From NCBI GenBank assembly GCA_034211175.1, contig JAXHUH010000041.1, positions 1 to 44,334 on the forward strand: a DNA stretch of 44,334 bases, given 5' to 3'. This document shows positions 26,113 to 34,772 of this stretch, piece after piece; position 1 is the first letter of the stretch, and each line of letters begins with the position of its first letter. The notes beneath the pieces are model-generated. The model worked only from the letters and a program-made list of their open reading frames with translations, did no database searches and was not told the DNA's origin. This stretch comes from JAXHUH01 sp034211175. GTDB taxonomy: Bacteria > Actinomycetota > Acidimicrobiia > Acidimicrobiales > CAIXPF01. The position numbers and the translations under genes were made by a program.

Positions 26113-26739
26113 TCAGGCGACGCCGAACTGGCGGTCGCCGGCATCTCCCAGGCCCGGGACGATGAAGCCGACCTCGTTGAGCCGCTCGTCGACCGCGGCG
26201 GTGACCACGTGGACGTCGGCGAAGCCGGCGGCGGCGAACGCCTCGAGGCCCTCTGGTGCGGCGAGCACGCACACGACCGTCATCGGTCCGCAGTTCGCCG
26301 CCTGCAGCAGCTTCGCCGTGTGGATGAGCGAGCCGCCGGTGGCCAGCATCGGGTCGAGCACGATGACGCCGAGGCCCTGCAGGTCCTCGGGCACGGTCGT
26401 GACGTAGGCGTCCGGCTGGAGCGTCTCCTCGTCGCGCTTGAGCCCGACGAAGCCGACCGCGGACTCGGGCACCAGCTTCAGCGCACCGTCGAGCATGCCG
26501 AGCCCGGCCCGGAGCACGGGCACGAGCAGCGGCGGCTGGCTGACGACCTTCGCCGGCGCCGGAGCGAGCGGCGTCGTCACCGTCACGTCGTCGGTCGGCA
26601 GCGTCCGGCACGCCTCGTAGACGAGCAGGTGGGAGAGCTCGTCGAGCAGGCGACGGAACTCGGGGCGGGGCGTCGTCTCGTCGCGGATCCCGGCGAGCCG
26701 CTGGGCCACGAGTGGATGATCGACGATCGTTGTGGGCAA
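26113..26739 (-). CDS. upp: Uracil phosphoribosyltransferase
   Basis: 208 aa, the same length as the E. coli enzyme. It converts uracil and PRPP to UMP. The PRPP loop is VIVLDPMLATGGS and the uracil-binding C-terminus is GFIVPGLGDAGDRQFG. Other family signatures are ETTPRPEFRRLLDEL, PVLRAGLGM and GFVGLKRDEETL. The start is TTG (26737-26739), chosen because GGAGGAG lies about five bases upstream and the protein then begins at the normal family position. It is a single-gene unit converging with the WYL regulator. In mycobacteria upp lies beside the PNP/phosphomannomutase pair; here it is 12 kb away. Confidence 0.93.
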   Translation of the reverse strand: MPTTIVDHPLVAQRLAGIRDETTPRPEFRRLLDELSHLLVYEACRTLPTDDVTVTTPLAPAPAKVVSQPPLLVPVLRAGLGMLDGALKLVPESAVGFVGLKRDEETLQPDAYVTTVPEDLQGLGVIVLDPMLATGGSLIHTAKLLQAANCGPMTVVCVLAAPEGLEAFAAAGFADVHVVTAAVDERLNEVGFIVPGLGDAGDRQFGVA

Positions 26740-26826
26740 CCCCGCTCCTCCGCGCCTGACGTCCGGGCCGCACGCACGGTAGCCGTCCCCGGGCCCGTGC
26801 CGGGTACGGCGCCGCTCCCCGCCACA

Positions 26827-29643
26827 TCACTCCCGGCGCTCCAGGTCGTCGAGCGCGCAGCGGATCAGCGCGACGTTGTCGACGTCGACGGGCGGGTCGG
26901 CGGGAAGGTCGGCGAACGACTCGGCCACCTCGGGTCGCTCGACCGCGAGGAAGAAGCGGCGACCGATGGCCCGGCACAGCTCACGGCCGGACGGCAGGTT
27001 GCCGGAGATCACGTAGTAGGAGGCGACTGCGCCGAGCAGCCGGCGCTCGAAGATGCTGTTCCGCCAGTCCACGGCCAGGTACTCGGCGAGCGCTGCCCGG
27101 GCGGCGTCGAGGTCGTCGTGCAGTAGGTGCTCGACGTGCTGAAGCGCCGCCCACATGTGGTTCATGCCGGCTTCGAGCGCCAGGAGGTAGGCCTCCCGCG
27201 AGTAGCGCCCGAACTCCTGCGACGCCGTCGGCCATCCCCTCGCCAGGTAGAAGAGCGCGAAGCTCTCGGCGGTCTGTGAGCCCACGCGTCGTGCGTCGGC
27301 GAGCAGGTCTTCGGCCACGGCCCGCGCCCGTTCCCGGTCGCCGGCAGCACGCGCGGCGTACGCGAGCACGGATCGGCTGACCTTCAGCTCGACGTACCGC
27401 TCGGGTCTCGAGAGCGCCACTGCTCGCTCGGCGCGGTGCAGCGCCGTCGTTGGATCCCGCTTGCTCACTGCGAAGCTGGCCTGGCCCCATGCGAGCGCGC
27501 TCTCGGCGTCGATCTCGATCGCCCGCCGGGCGATCTCGTCGGCCCGACGGAACCGGCCCTGATCGATCTGCGCACTCGCCACACTGGCGAGCACGTCGGC
27601 CCATCCCGGTGGCGGGCTCCGCGGGAGCTCGTCCAGGATGTCCGGCAGCGAGCGCTGGACCTCCATCCAGGCCCCCCGTCCCCAGAAGGTGGTGGTGGCG
27701 ATCGCGTTGACGAGGTCGGCGAGAAGTTCCCACGCTCCTTGCGCCCGGGCGTGGGATGTCGCGGCCCGGTACTCGGCTGACTGGGCGAGCATGCAGTCCA
27801 CGGCGTCTCGCTCGCAGGGGCCAAAGGCGTCGGCGGCGAGGACGACGGCGCGGTTGCGGAAGTGCTCGGCATGGCGGTCGGCGGCCGCGCGGCTGCGCTC
27901 GGACCGCTCGAGCTCCGCTCGGCCGAAGGACCGGACGCTCTCCAGTAGGCGGTACGGGGGGTGCTGGTCTCGGCGCTGGACGAGCCGCCGGTCGACGAGG
28001 TCGGCGACGGATGCGGGGACGTGGCGCTCGCCGATACACAGCGACACGGCATCGTCCGCCGAGAAGTGTCCGGCGAACGCGGCGCAACCGGCCAGGACGT
28101 CCTTCGTCCTCGGTGAGAGCAGGTCCCATGACCAACCGATGGCCGCCTCCAGGGTTCGGTGTCTGGATGGGCCCGACCGGTTGCCGGTCGTCAGGAGCGC
28201 GAAACGATCGTCGAGCGCCGAGGCGAGGTCTGCGAGCGGCAGGCTGCCCGATCGTGCCGCGGCCAGTTCGATCGCCAACGGCAGTCCGTCCAGTCGGCGG
28301 CAGATCTCGACGACGGCCGGAACGTCCCGATGACAGGCACTGTTCGTGAGCCCTGCCCGTTCGAAGAACAGCCGCACTGCCGAGCCGCCGTCGTCGACAT
28401 CGAGCGGTGAGAGGTCGACGACGCACTCACCGTCGATCCGGATCGGTTCCCGACTTGTTGCCAGTACCCGGGTCGTGCATGTCTCGCCCAGCAGGCCGTC
28501 GACCAGGTCGGCGACCCGCTCGACGACGTGCTCGCAGTTGTCGAGTAGCAGGATGCCGGCCCGTCGTCTGACCATGGCGAGTGTCGCCGCATGCGAGCCA
28601 TCGGCCTCGCCGCCCGCGCCGACCGCGTCGAGGACGACCCGCTCGATCGGGGCGTCGGCGCCCACCTCGGTCAGATCGGCGAACGCGATCGGTCCGAGCC
28701 GGCCGTCGAGCGTGCGCAGCGCCTCGACGGCGAATCGGGTCTTGCCGACCCCGCCGGGGCCGACCACCGTGACCAGCCGCTCGCCGCCGAGCAGACCGCA
28801 CAGCTCGTCGATCGCCGCGTCGCGACCGACGAACGAGGTGCGCCATCTCGGTAGGCGGGAGAGCTCACCGCCGTCGCAGGGCCCGGTCGTGCATGGGGGC
28901 GTCGTCTCGATCGCGGTGCCCGCCCCGAGGACGGTCGCTTCGAGCGCCCGCAGGCCGGGCCCCGGTTCGAGGCCCGTGTCGTCGGCCAGCCGTCCCGTGA
29001 ACGCACGCAGCGCACGCAACGCGTCCACCCGACGACCAGCCCGGTGCAGCGCGTTCGCGAGGAGCTCGGCGACGGACTCGTCGTAGGGACGGATGGCGGC
29101 CAGTGCATCGAGGTCGGCCACCACCTGGTCGGGCCCCCGAACCTCCATCACGGCACGAGCGCGCTCGACGAGCGCGTGGACCCGGCGCTCTGCGAGCCGG
29201 ACCGCGACACCGGGCGCGAGCCGCTCGATGTCGACGTCCTCGTACGCGTCACCACGCCAGAGCCCGATCGCATCGTTCAGCAGGGACATGACCTCGGGCG
29301 GCGATCTACCTTCGTCCGCGGCATCGACGAGCTCGTCGAAGCGTCGGGAGTCGACGATCACGTCGCCGGTCAGCGCGTAGGCGTCGCCGTTGCGGACGAT
29401 CACGTCTGCGCCCTCGTTGCGGGTGGCGAGCGCTCGTCGGAGGCGGAACACGTGGGTCCACAGACGCCGCGGCTCGACGTCCTCGCCGGGCCACAGCGTC
29501 TCGAGCAACCGGGCGGTGCTCACCGGGCCGGGATGCGCGACGGTGAGCGCAGCCAGCAGGAGGCGCTGCGGCGGCGACGCGACGATCCCGCCGATCGCTT
29601 CGCCGTCGACGGCGAGAGGGCCGAGGTCGTTGATCGTGGTCAT
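26827..29643 (-). CDS. AfsR/SARP-type regulator: winged helix, BTAD, NTPase and TPR domains
   Basis: 938 aa. Residues ~5-95 are an OmpR-type winged helix (PQRLLLAALTVAHPGPVSTARLLETLWPG, LWTHVFRLRRAL). Residues ~97-245 are the bacterial transcriptional activation domain (RFDELVDAA, LWRGDAYEDV, AIRPYDESVAELLANALHRAGRRVDALRA). Residues ~270-560 form a STAND NTPase: Walker A VGPGGVGKT with Lys301, a Walker B-like ILLLDNCEHV, and RLDGLPLAIELAAAR. The remaining ~350 residues are helical and TPR-like. Such proteins are ATP-dependent activators of secondary metabolism or differentiation, binding tandem heptamers at 11-base pitch. The ATG follows GGGGAGCGG. It is divergent from the beta-propeller gene, and direct repeats lie between them. 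Longer in-frame extension upstream is arginine-rich and non-homologous. Confidence 0.88.
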   Translation of the reverse strand: MTTINDLGPLAVDGEAIGGIVASPPQRLLLAALTVAHPGPVSTARLLETLWPGEDVEPRRLWTHVFRLRRALATRNEGADVIVRNGDAYALTGDVIVDSRRFDELVDAADEGRSPPEVMSLLNDAIGLWRGDAYEDVDIERLAPGVAVRLAERRVHALVERARAVMEVRGPDQVVADLDALAAIRPYDESVAELLANALHRAGRRVDALRALRAFTGRLADDTGLEPGPGLRALEATVLGAGTAIETTPPCTTGPCDGGELSRLPRWRTSFVGRDAAIDELCGLLGGERLVTVVGPGGVGKTRFAVEALRTLDGRLGPIAFADLTEVGADAPIERVVLDAVGAGGEADGSHAATLAMVRRRAGILLLDNCEHVVERVADLVDGLLGETCTTRVLATSREPIRIDGECVVDLSPLDVDDGGSAVRLFFERAGLTNSACHRDVPAVVEICRRLDGLPLAIELAAARSGSLPLADLASALDDRFALLTTGNRSGPSRHRTLEAAIGWSWDLLSPRTKDVLAGCAAFAGHFSADDAVSLCIGERHVPASVADLVDRRLVQRRDQHPPYRLLESVRSFGRAELERSERSRAAADRHAEHFRNRAVVLAADAFGPCERDAVDCMLAQSAEYRAATSHARAQGAWELLADLVNAIATTTFWGRGAWMEVQRSLPDILDELPRSPPPGWADVLASVASAQIDQGRFRRADEIARRAIEIDAESALAWGQASFAVSKRDPTTALHRAERAVALSRPERYVELKVSRSVLAYAARAAGDRERARAVAEDLLADARRVGSQTAESFALFYLARGWPTASQEFGRYSREAYLLALEAGMNHMWAALQHVEHLLHDDLDAARAALAEYLAVDWRNSIFERRLLGAVASYYVISGNLPSGRELCRAIGRRFFLAVERPEVAESFADLPADPPVDVDNVALIRCALDDLERRE

Positions 29644-29711
29644 CCGCCGCTCCCCACCCGGCTGAATCGCGTTCAAGTCTGGCACGTCGGCGCCGGTCGC
29701 GGCGCGCCGAC

Positions 29712-29729
29712 GTGCAAGCGGCGTGCAAG
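29712..29729 (+). promoter_or_regulatory. Tandem heptamers at 11-base pitch (candidate SARP operator)
   Basis: GTGCAAG occurs at 29712-29718 and again at 29723-29729, separated by CGGC, so the period is exactly 11. A related GTTCAAG is at 29671-29677. Direct heptamers at one-turn pitch are the known binding pattern of SARP proteins. The site lies between the AfsR-like gene and the propeller gene it probably controls. Confidence 0.5.
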
Positions 29730-29774
29730 TCGGCCGCGAACCCGGCGCGAGCCCGACGGTGTCCCGTGCCTCCC

Positions 29775-31223
29775 ATGGGCGGTCACCGCGACCTGTTCGA
29801 CGACGTCGGTGACGACGAGATCGGCGCGCTCGTCGATCGTCGACCGTCGGGCGCGCTGGCGGTCGGCCTGCTTGCGGCGGCCGCGATCTCCGTCGTCGCG
29901 GCCGCCGCGTCCGGCGCGCTCCGATGGCAGACGGAACCCGAGGTCGCGGCCCCGCCACCGCCCACGGCCCCGTCAGCCGCGGAGCCGGTTCCGGAGCCGG
30001 CGGTGGTGCCGGACGCCGATCCGGTCGTCGAGTTGCTCCTGGCGGCGCGCGCCCACCGCCGGGAGCCCCCGACGGCCGGACCCGAGGTGCTCCGGGAGGT
30101 CATCGCCGGTCTGCCGCCCGCCTGGGCGGGATCGCTGGGTGAACGGCAGTACGAGCACGTCGGCTTCCTCGCCGACGGTCGGCTGGTCGCACGGGCCCGC
30201 GACCGGCTCGACGTGTTCGACGTCGACGAGCGACGGCTCGACGGGTCCCGTGTCCTCGCCGTCGTCGGTCCCCTCGCCGTGAGCCCCGACGGATCGCTGA
30301 TCGCCACGGCGGGTCCCGGTCGGACCTGGCAGGTCCGTCGTTCCGTCGACCTGGTGCCGGTCGCCGGCGGCGCCGCCGATGATGCGGTGACCACGATCGG
30401 GGTGTCGGCGACGGCGGGGGCCGTCGTGCTCGGCCTGGCGGGCGGAGACGTCGTCGCAGTGCCGTTCGGGACGGCGACTGCCGCGCCGCGGAGGCTCGGC
30501 ACCCTCCGCGTCGCCGAAGTCGCCGACGTCGTCTTCAGCGTCGATGGCGCACTCGTCGCCGCGTCTGGTCGGCAGTGGTGGGGCGGCGAGTGGAGGGCGT
30601 GGCGCACGACGGACGGGGGCGAGCTCGCCAGGGGGTCCCACGACGGCTTCGCCGCGCTCTCCGTCGACGACTCGGCCGAGGAGCTGGTCGTCGCGTCTGC
30701 GGGACGGGTCGTGCGCTACTCCATCGTGACCGGGGAGGAGTCCGGCACCTACGAGGTGCGGGGCACCGCCACCGGCGTGTCGGTCGGGCTGGCGTCCGGT
30801 GGTGGGCGAACGGTGCTGGTCAGTGGCGGGGTCGTCGAGACCCTCGACCCGATCAGCGGGCGCACCGACGTCGTGGTCGACGGTGAGGGCATCGGTGCAC
30901 GCAACCTCGCCGTCGACCCATCGGGGACGCTGGTCGCCGTACCGGCGCCGCACGGCGGGCGGGTCGGGGTGATGCTGCTCAGCTCCGATGGTGACGGTGT
31001 GCCGATCGTCGCCGTTCCGCCGAGGGGCGGGGACGGCGCGGTCGTGTGGAACGGCGAACGTCTCACGCTCCCCGATCTCGCGTGCCTGCTCGCCGGCCGG
31101 GACCTCACGACGCAGGAGTGGGAGCGTCACGGCCCACCCGGTGAGCCCTACGAGCCGGCCTGTGGCCGGCGGACCGGAGCTGCCCGCCAGCCGGCCCGGA
31201 GGGTGGAGCTGGCACCGATCTGA
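29775..31223 (+). CDS. Membrane-anchored beta-propeller (WD40-like) protein
   Basis: 482 aa. A cytoplasmic N-terminus (~1-30), one membrane helix (~31-55), a Pro/Ala/Val-rich linker (~58-85), then a repeat-containing external domain. Blades are seen as recurrent hydrophobic strands with SPDGSLIATAG, SVDGALVAASG, SVDDSAEELVVAS and DPSGTLVAVPA, the degenerate WD40/quinoprotein type. The C-terminal ACLLAGRDLTTQEW...GEPYEPAC motif resembles the end found on many actinobacterial WD40 proteins that have a BTAD or NTPase N-terminus, with two cysteines that could form a bond. Here regulator and propeller are separate divergent genes. The ATG at 29775 starts a compact cytoplasmic tail. Function unknown; a sensory or scaffold role paired with the regulator is inference. 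Confidence 0.72.
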   Translation: MGGHRDLFDDVGDDEIGALVDRRPSGALAVGLLAAAAISVVAAAASGALRWQTEPEVAAPPPPTAPSAAEPVPEPAVVPDADPVVELLLAARAHRREPPTAGPEVLREVIAGLPPAWAGSLGERQYEHVGFLADGRLVARARDRLDVFDVDERRLDGSRVLAVVGPLAVSPDGSLIATAGPGRTWQVRRSVDLVPVAGGAADDAVTTIGVSATAGAVVLGLAGGDVVAVPFGTATAAPRRLGTLRVAEVADVVFSVDGALVAASGRQWWGGEWRAWRTTDGGELARGSHDGFAALSVDDSAEELVVASAGRVVRYSIVTGEESGTYEVRGTATGVSVGLASGGGRTVLVSGGVVETLDPISGRTDVVVDGEGIGARNLAVDPSGTLVAVPAPHGGRVGVMLLSSDGDGVPIVAVPPRGGDGAVVWNGERLTLPDLACLLAGRDLTTQEWERHGPPGEPYEPACGRRTGAARQPARRVELAPI

Positions 31224-31238
31224 GGTGTTCCTCGCCGA

Positions 31239-31271
31239 TGTCTGTACCGTGTCTGACGGTTGTCTGACGGA
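31239..31271 (+). repeat. Three tandem 11-base repeats upstream of the pentapeptide-repeat gene
   Basis: TGTCTGTACCG, TGTCTGACGGT and TGTCTGACGGA follow each other without gaps. A fourth related copy, TGTTCTGACGG, ends one base before the ATG at 31341. The first unit also contains TACCGT, a fair -10 box. The 11-base pitch suggests an operator read on one DNA face. Confidence 0.55.
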
Positions 31272-31340
31272 CGATCGGGAATCGTGGCCGAGTTCTGGTT
31301 CGCCGGGCATGGATTCGCTGCGGAGCGGTGTTCTGACGGC

Positions 31341-32231
31341 ATGGAGATCGCCCTGGTCATCGCTCTGCTGTGCGCGCCCCTCGGGGTGGCGACGATCGTG
31401 TTCGTCGAGTGGCCCCGCCGGGCCGAGCCCACCGTCGCGAAGATCACGCGCAGCCGCTACGGCGACTCGGTCACGATCCCGCCCCAGCCCTACGATCGCC
31501 GGCCGCTCGGTCGGGACCTCGGGATCGGCCTGCTGATCGGCGCGGTGTTCGCGTCGACCAACTTCTGGGTCGACGCTCGCCTCTCCGAGCGCACCGACCG
31601 GACCGAGGCCGCCCGGGAGGAGCGCGAGACCCAACGCGAGGACCTCCGGTTCGTGCGCGAGGCGGTGATGGCCGAGCGTGAGCAGATGCCGTTCGCCGGC
31701 CTCGACCTGCGGGGTGCGCCGCTGTCGGGCTTCGATCTGACGGGCGCGACCCTGACCGGGACGAACCTGGCGGGGGCCGATCTCGCCGACGTGGTCCTGC
31801 GCGACGCCGACCTCACCGGGGCCGATCTCACCGCTGCCGACCTGGCGAACGCGGACCTGTTCGCCGCGACCCTGACCGACGCCGACCTGACCGACGCCGA
31901 GCTGGCCTGGGGCCACCTCGGATGGGCCGATCTGAGCGGAGCGACCCTCGTCGGCGCCGACCTCCTCGGTGCCGAGCTCGAAGGCGTCGGCCTGCGGGGC
32001 GCGGACCTGCGCGGCGCCGACCTCAAGGGCGCGGACCTGTCGGTCGCCGATCTCAGCGACGCGGAGCTGGCCGGCGCCGACCTGCGGGGAGCGGACCTGA
32101 CCGACGCCCGCCTCGACGGCGTCGACCTCGCCGACGTCCTCCACAGCGACTCGACGACGTGGCCGGCCGGCGTTGCGACGCCCTCGGAGCCGATGGCCGA
32201 TGTCGTGATCGAGATGAACGCCGCCTCCTGA
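31341..32231 (+). CDS. Two-TM pentapeptide-repeat protein
   Basis: 296 aa. Two membrane helices (~2-24 and ~58-76) lead into an acidic/basic helical stretch (SERTDRTEAAREERETQREDL, coiled-coil-like). Then follow about 28 pentapeptide repeats of the A(D/N)LxG type (~115-275), which fold as a right-handed square beta-helix. A short tail follows. Similar proteins occur across actinobacteria as membrane proteins of unknown function; soluble relatives mimic DNA and bind gyrase. The ATG at 31341 is chosen because it starts exactly at the first helix; TTG 31260 and GTG 31284 are possible longer starts. It follows the propeller gene by 117 bases. Confidence 0.8.
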   Translation: MEIALVIALLCAPLGVATIVFVEWPRRAEPTVAKITRSRYGDSVTIPPQPYDRRPLGRDLGIGLLIGAVFASTNFWVDARLSERTDRTEAAREERETQREDLRFVREAVMAEREQMPFAGLDLRGAPLSGFDLTGATLTGTNLAGADLADVVLRDADLTGADLTAADLANADLFAATLTDADLTDAELAWGHLGWADLSGATLVGADLLGAELEGVGLRGADLRGADLKGADLSVADLSDAELAGADLRGADLTDARLDGVDLADVLHSDSTTWPAGVATPSEPMADVVIEMNAAS

Positions 32232-32319
32232 CGTCCCGGCTCCCGGCCGCACCCGCCGGGCCGGCTCCGGGAACTGCGACTGATCGGCACGGCGGGCCGC
32301 GCACCCCGGGGCGCCGAGG

Positions 32320-32325
32320 TACCGT
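32320..32325 (+). promoter_or_regulatory. Leaderless -10 box TACCGT of deoC
   Basis: TACCGT is followed by six bases and the ATG at 32332, with no ribosome binding site between, so a leaderless mRNA for the deoC operon is likely. Confidence 0.55.
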
Positions 32326-32331
32326 CGGCGC

Positions 32332-33288
32332 ATGAGCACGGTTCTCGCCGAGATCGGCGCCGACGGGCGGCCGGGGTGGACGGCCCCGGCCCCGGGTGGC
32401 CTCGGGCTCGCCATCACCCCGGTCGACAAGGTCGGCCTCGAGCAACGGGCCGCCGAGCTGGCGGGCCGCTCGATCAAGAAGGACTCCAAGGGCGCGGCCC
32501 TGCGGCTGGCGGTCCGCTGCATCGACCTGACCACGCTCGAGGGCGCCGACACCCCGGACCGGGTGCGCAGCCTGTGCGCCAAGGCCCGCCGGCCCGACCC
32601 GGCCGACGACACCGTGCCGCCGGTCGCCGCGGTGTGTGTCTACCCCGAGCTCGTGCCCGTCGCCGTCGAGGCGGTGGCCGGTAGCGGGGTGAAGGTCGCC
32701 AGCGTCGCCGGCGGCTTCCCCGCCGGGCTGGCACCGCTCGAGGCCCGGCTCGACGAGATCCGCTGGGTCGTCGGCCACGGCGCCGACGAGGTCGACATGG
32801 TGCTGAACCGCTCGGCGTTCCTGTCGGGCCGCTACCGCAAGGCGTTCGACGAGATCGCCGCCTCCAAGGAGGCGAGCGGGGACGCCCACCTCAAGGTGAT
32901 CCTCGAGACCGGCGAGCTCGGCTCCTACGACAACATCCGCAAGGCGTCGATGCTGGCCATGGCCGCCGGGGCCGACGTGATCAAGACCTCGACCGGCAAG
33001 ATCAACCCGGCATCCACGTTGCCGACCGCGCTGTGCATGGCCGAGGCGATCCGCGACTTCGCCGACCAGACGGGCACCGAGGTCGGCCTCAAGCTCGCCG
33101 GTGGCATCCGCACCGCCAAGCAGTCGTGGCAGTACCTGGTTCTGGTGGGCGAGACGCTCGGGCCCGCCTACCTCGACCCCGACCGGCTCCGCCTCGGCGC
33201 GTCGAGCCTGCTCAACGACGTCCTCGCCCAGCTCACGAAGCTGCGCGAGGGCCGCTACGTCCGCCCCGAGCGCTTCAGCGTCGACTGA
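32332..33288 (+). CDS. deoC: Deoxyribose-phosphate aldolase
   Basis: A 318-aa class I aldolase that splits 2-deoxyribose-5-phosphate into glyceraldehyde-3-phosphate and acetaldehyde. The Schiff-base lysine is Lys218 in ADVIKTSTGK. The proton-relay residues are Asp155 (ADEVDMVLN) and Lys254 (GLKLAGGIRT). The extra N-terminal ~50 residues and the CIDLTTLEG motif are typical of the longer, eukaryote-like DERA group. First gene of an operon with two aldehyde dehydrogenase-family genes, the next start lying 11 bases after its stop. Acetaldehyde produced here is the plausible substrate of the next enzyme. It completes the route from deoxynucleosides that begins with the phosphorylase at 11.1 kb. 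Confidence 0.94.
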   Translation: MSTVLAEIGADGRPGWTAPAPGGLGLAITPVDKVGLEQRAAELAGRSIKKDSKGAALRLAVRCIDLTTLEGADTPDRVRSLCAKARRPDPADDTVPPVAAVCVYPELVPVAVEAVAGSGVKVASVAGGFPAGLAPLEARLDEIRWVVGHGADEVDMVLNRSAFLSGRYRKAFDEIAASKEASGDAHLKVILETGELGSYDNIRKASMLAMAAGADVIKTSTGKINPASTLPTALCMAEAIRDFADQTGTEVGLKLAGGIRTAKQSWQYLVLVGETLGPAYLDPDRLRLGASSLLNDVLAQLTKLREGRYVRPERFSVD

Positions 33289-33299
33289 GAGAGTTGGCC

Positions 33300-34772
33300 G
33301 TGACCGATCAGCTTCCCGCGCCCGCCGCCGGCTTCGACCTGGCGTACGCCCCGGCGCCCGAGTCCTCCGCCATCGTCCGCCTGGCCGACCGCTACGGCCT
33401 GTTCATCGACGGCGCCGAGGTCGAGCCGTTGTCCGGCCGGTGGTTCACGTCCGTCAACCCGGCGACCGAGGAGCCCCTCGCCGAGGTGGCCGAGGCCGAC
33501 GAGGCCGACGTCGACCGGGCCGTCGCCGCCGCCCGCGCCGCGTTCGGCCCGTGGAGCGCCCTGCCCGGCCGGGACCGGGCCCGCTACCTGTACCGCCTCG
33601 CCCGCCTGGTCCAGGAGCGGTCCCGAGAGCTGGCCGTGCTCGAGTCGATGGACGGCGGCAAGCCGATCCGCGAGAGCCGCGACGTCGACCTCCCGCTCGT
33701 CGCCGCCCACCTGTTCCACCACGCCGGCTGGGCCGACAAGCTCGACTACGCGTTCCCCGGCCGTGTCGCCCGCCCCCGTGGTGTGTGCGCCCAGATCATC
33801 CCGTGGAACTTCCCGCTGCTGATGGCCGCGTGGAAGCTCGGCCCCGCGCTGGCGTGCGGCAACACCGTGGTGCTCAAGCCGGCGGAGACGACGCCGCTGA
33901 CCGCGATGGTGCTCACCGAGCTGATCCGCGACGCCGGCTTCCCGCCCGGGGTGGTCAACATCGTGACCGGGGCGGGGGAGACCGGCGCGGCGCTGGTGCG
34001 CCACCCCGATGTCGACAAGGTGGCCTTCACCGGCTCGACCGAGGTCGGCAAGGACATCGCCCGCTCGATCGCCGGCTCCGGCAAGGGCCTCACGCTCGAG
34101 CTCGGCGGCAAGGCCGCGAACATCGTGTTCGAGGACGCGGCCATCGACCAGGCCATCGAGGGCGTGGTCAAGGGCATCTGGTTCAACCAGGGCCACGTGT
34201 GCTGCGCCGGCTCACGCCTGCTCGTCCAGGAGTCCATCGCCGAGCCGTTCCTCGCCCGGCTGCGCCGCCGGATGGCGACGCTGCGGGTCGGGGACCCGCT
34301 CGACAAGAACACCGACGTCGGTGCCATCAACTCGCGGGCCCAGCTCGACCGGGTCACGTCGCTGGTCGACGCCGGCATCGACGAGGGCGCCGAGGCGTTC
34401 ACCGCCCCGTGTGAGCTGCCCGACCGGGGCTACTGGTTCCGCCCGACGGTGCTGACCAACGTGTCGGCCACCCACCGGGTGTCGCGGGAGGAGATCTTCG
34501 GCCCGGTGCTCACCGCGATGACGTTCCGGACCGAGGACGAGGCCGTCCGCAAGGCCAACGACACCGTCTACGGGCTCTCCGCGGGCGTGTGGACCGAGAA
34601 GACGTCGCGGGTCGTCGACGTGTCCCGCCGCCTGCAGGCCGGGGTGATCTGGGCGAACACGTTCAACCAGTTCGACCCGGCCAGCCCGTTCGGCGGCTAC
34701 AAGGAATCGGGCTACGGCCGTGAGGGCGGGCGGGCCGGGCTCGCCGCCTACGTGCACCTGGAGGAGCGATGA
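33300..34772 (+). CDS. NAD(P)-dependent aldehyde dehydrogenase
   Basis: 490 aa, full length for the family. Asn170 in QIIPWNFPLL, general base Glu267 in LTLELGGK and nucleophile Cys301 in NQGHVCCAGSR are all present, as are FTGSTEVGK of the cofactor fold and the end motif PFGGYKESGYGREGG. It should oxidise an aldehyde to the acid with NAD(P)+. Its place after deoC suggests acetaldehyde from deoxyribose breakdown. The GTG start at 33300 is preceded by GAGAG. The stop overlaps the start of the next gene by four bases (ATGA), so the two proteins are probably made in equal amounts and may form one complex. Confidence 0.92.
   Translation: MTDQLPAPAAGFDLAYAPAPESSAIVRLADRYGLFIDGAEVEPLSGRWFTSVNPATEEPLAEVAEADEADVDRAVAAARAAFGPWSALPGRDRARYLYRLARLVQERSRELAVLESMDGGKPIRESRDVDLPLVAAHLFHHAGWADKLDYAFPGRVARPRGVCAQIIPWNFPLLMAAWKLGPALACGNTVVLKPAETTPLTAMVLTELIRDAGFPPGVVNIVTGAGETGAALVRHPDVDKVAFTGSTEVGKDIARSIAGSGKGLTLELGGKAANIVFEDAAIDQAIEGVVKGIWFNQGHVCCAGSRLLVQESIAEPFLARLRRRMATLRVGDPLDKNTDVGAINSRAQLDRVTSLVDAGIDEGAEAFTAPCELPDRGYWFRPTVLTNVSATHRVSREEIFGPVLTAMTFRTEDEAVRKANDTVYGLSAGVWTEKTSRVVDVSRRLQAGVIWANTFNQFDPASPFGGYKESGYGREGGRAGLAAYVHLEER

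Noticed and set aside
29973..32612. A very long open frame (879 codons) on the minus strand opposite the propeller and pentapeptide-repeat genes
   Set aside because: The translation is a run of Arg/Gly/Asp/Pro with no motif, while the plus-strand frames give recognisable domains. Such frames arise from the periodic pentapeptide codons and high GC.
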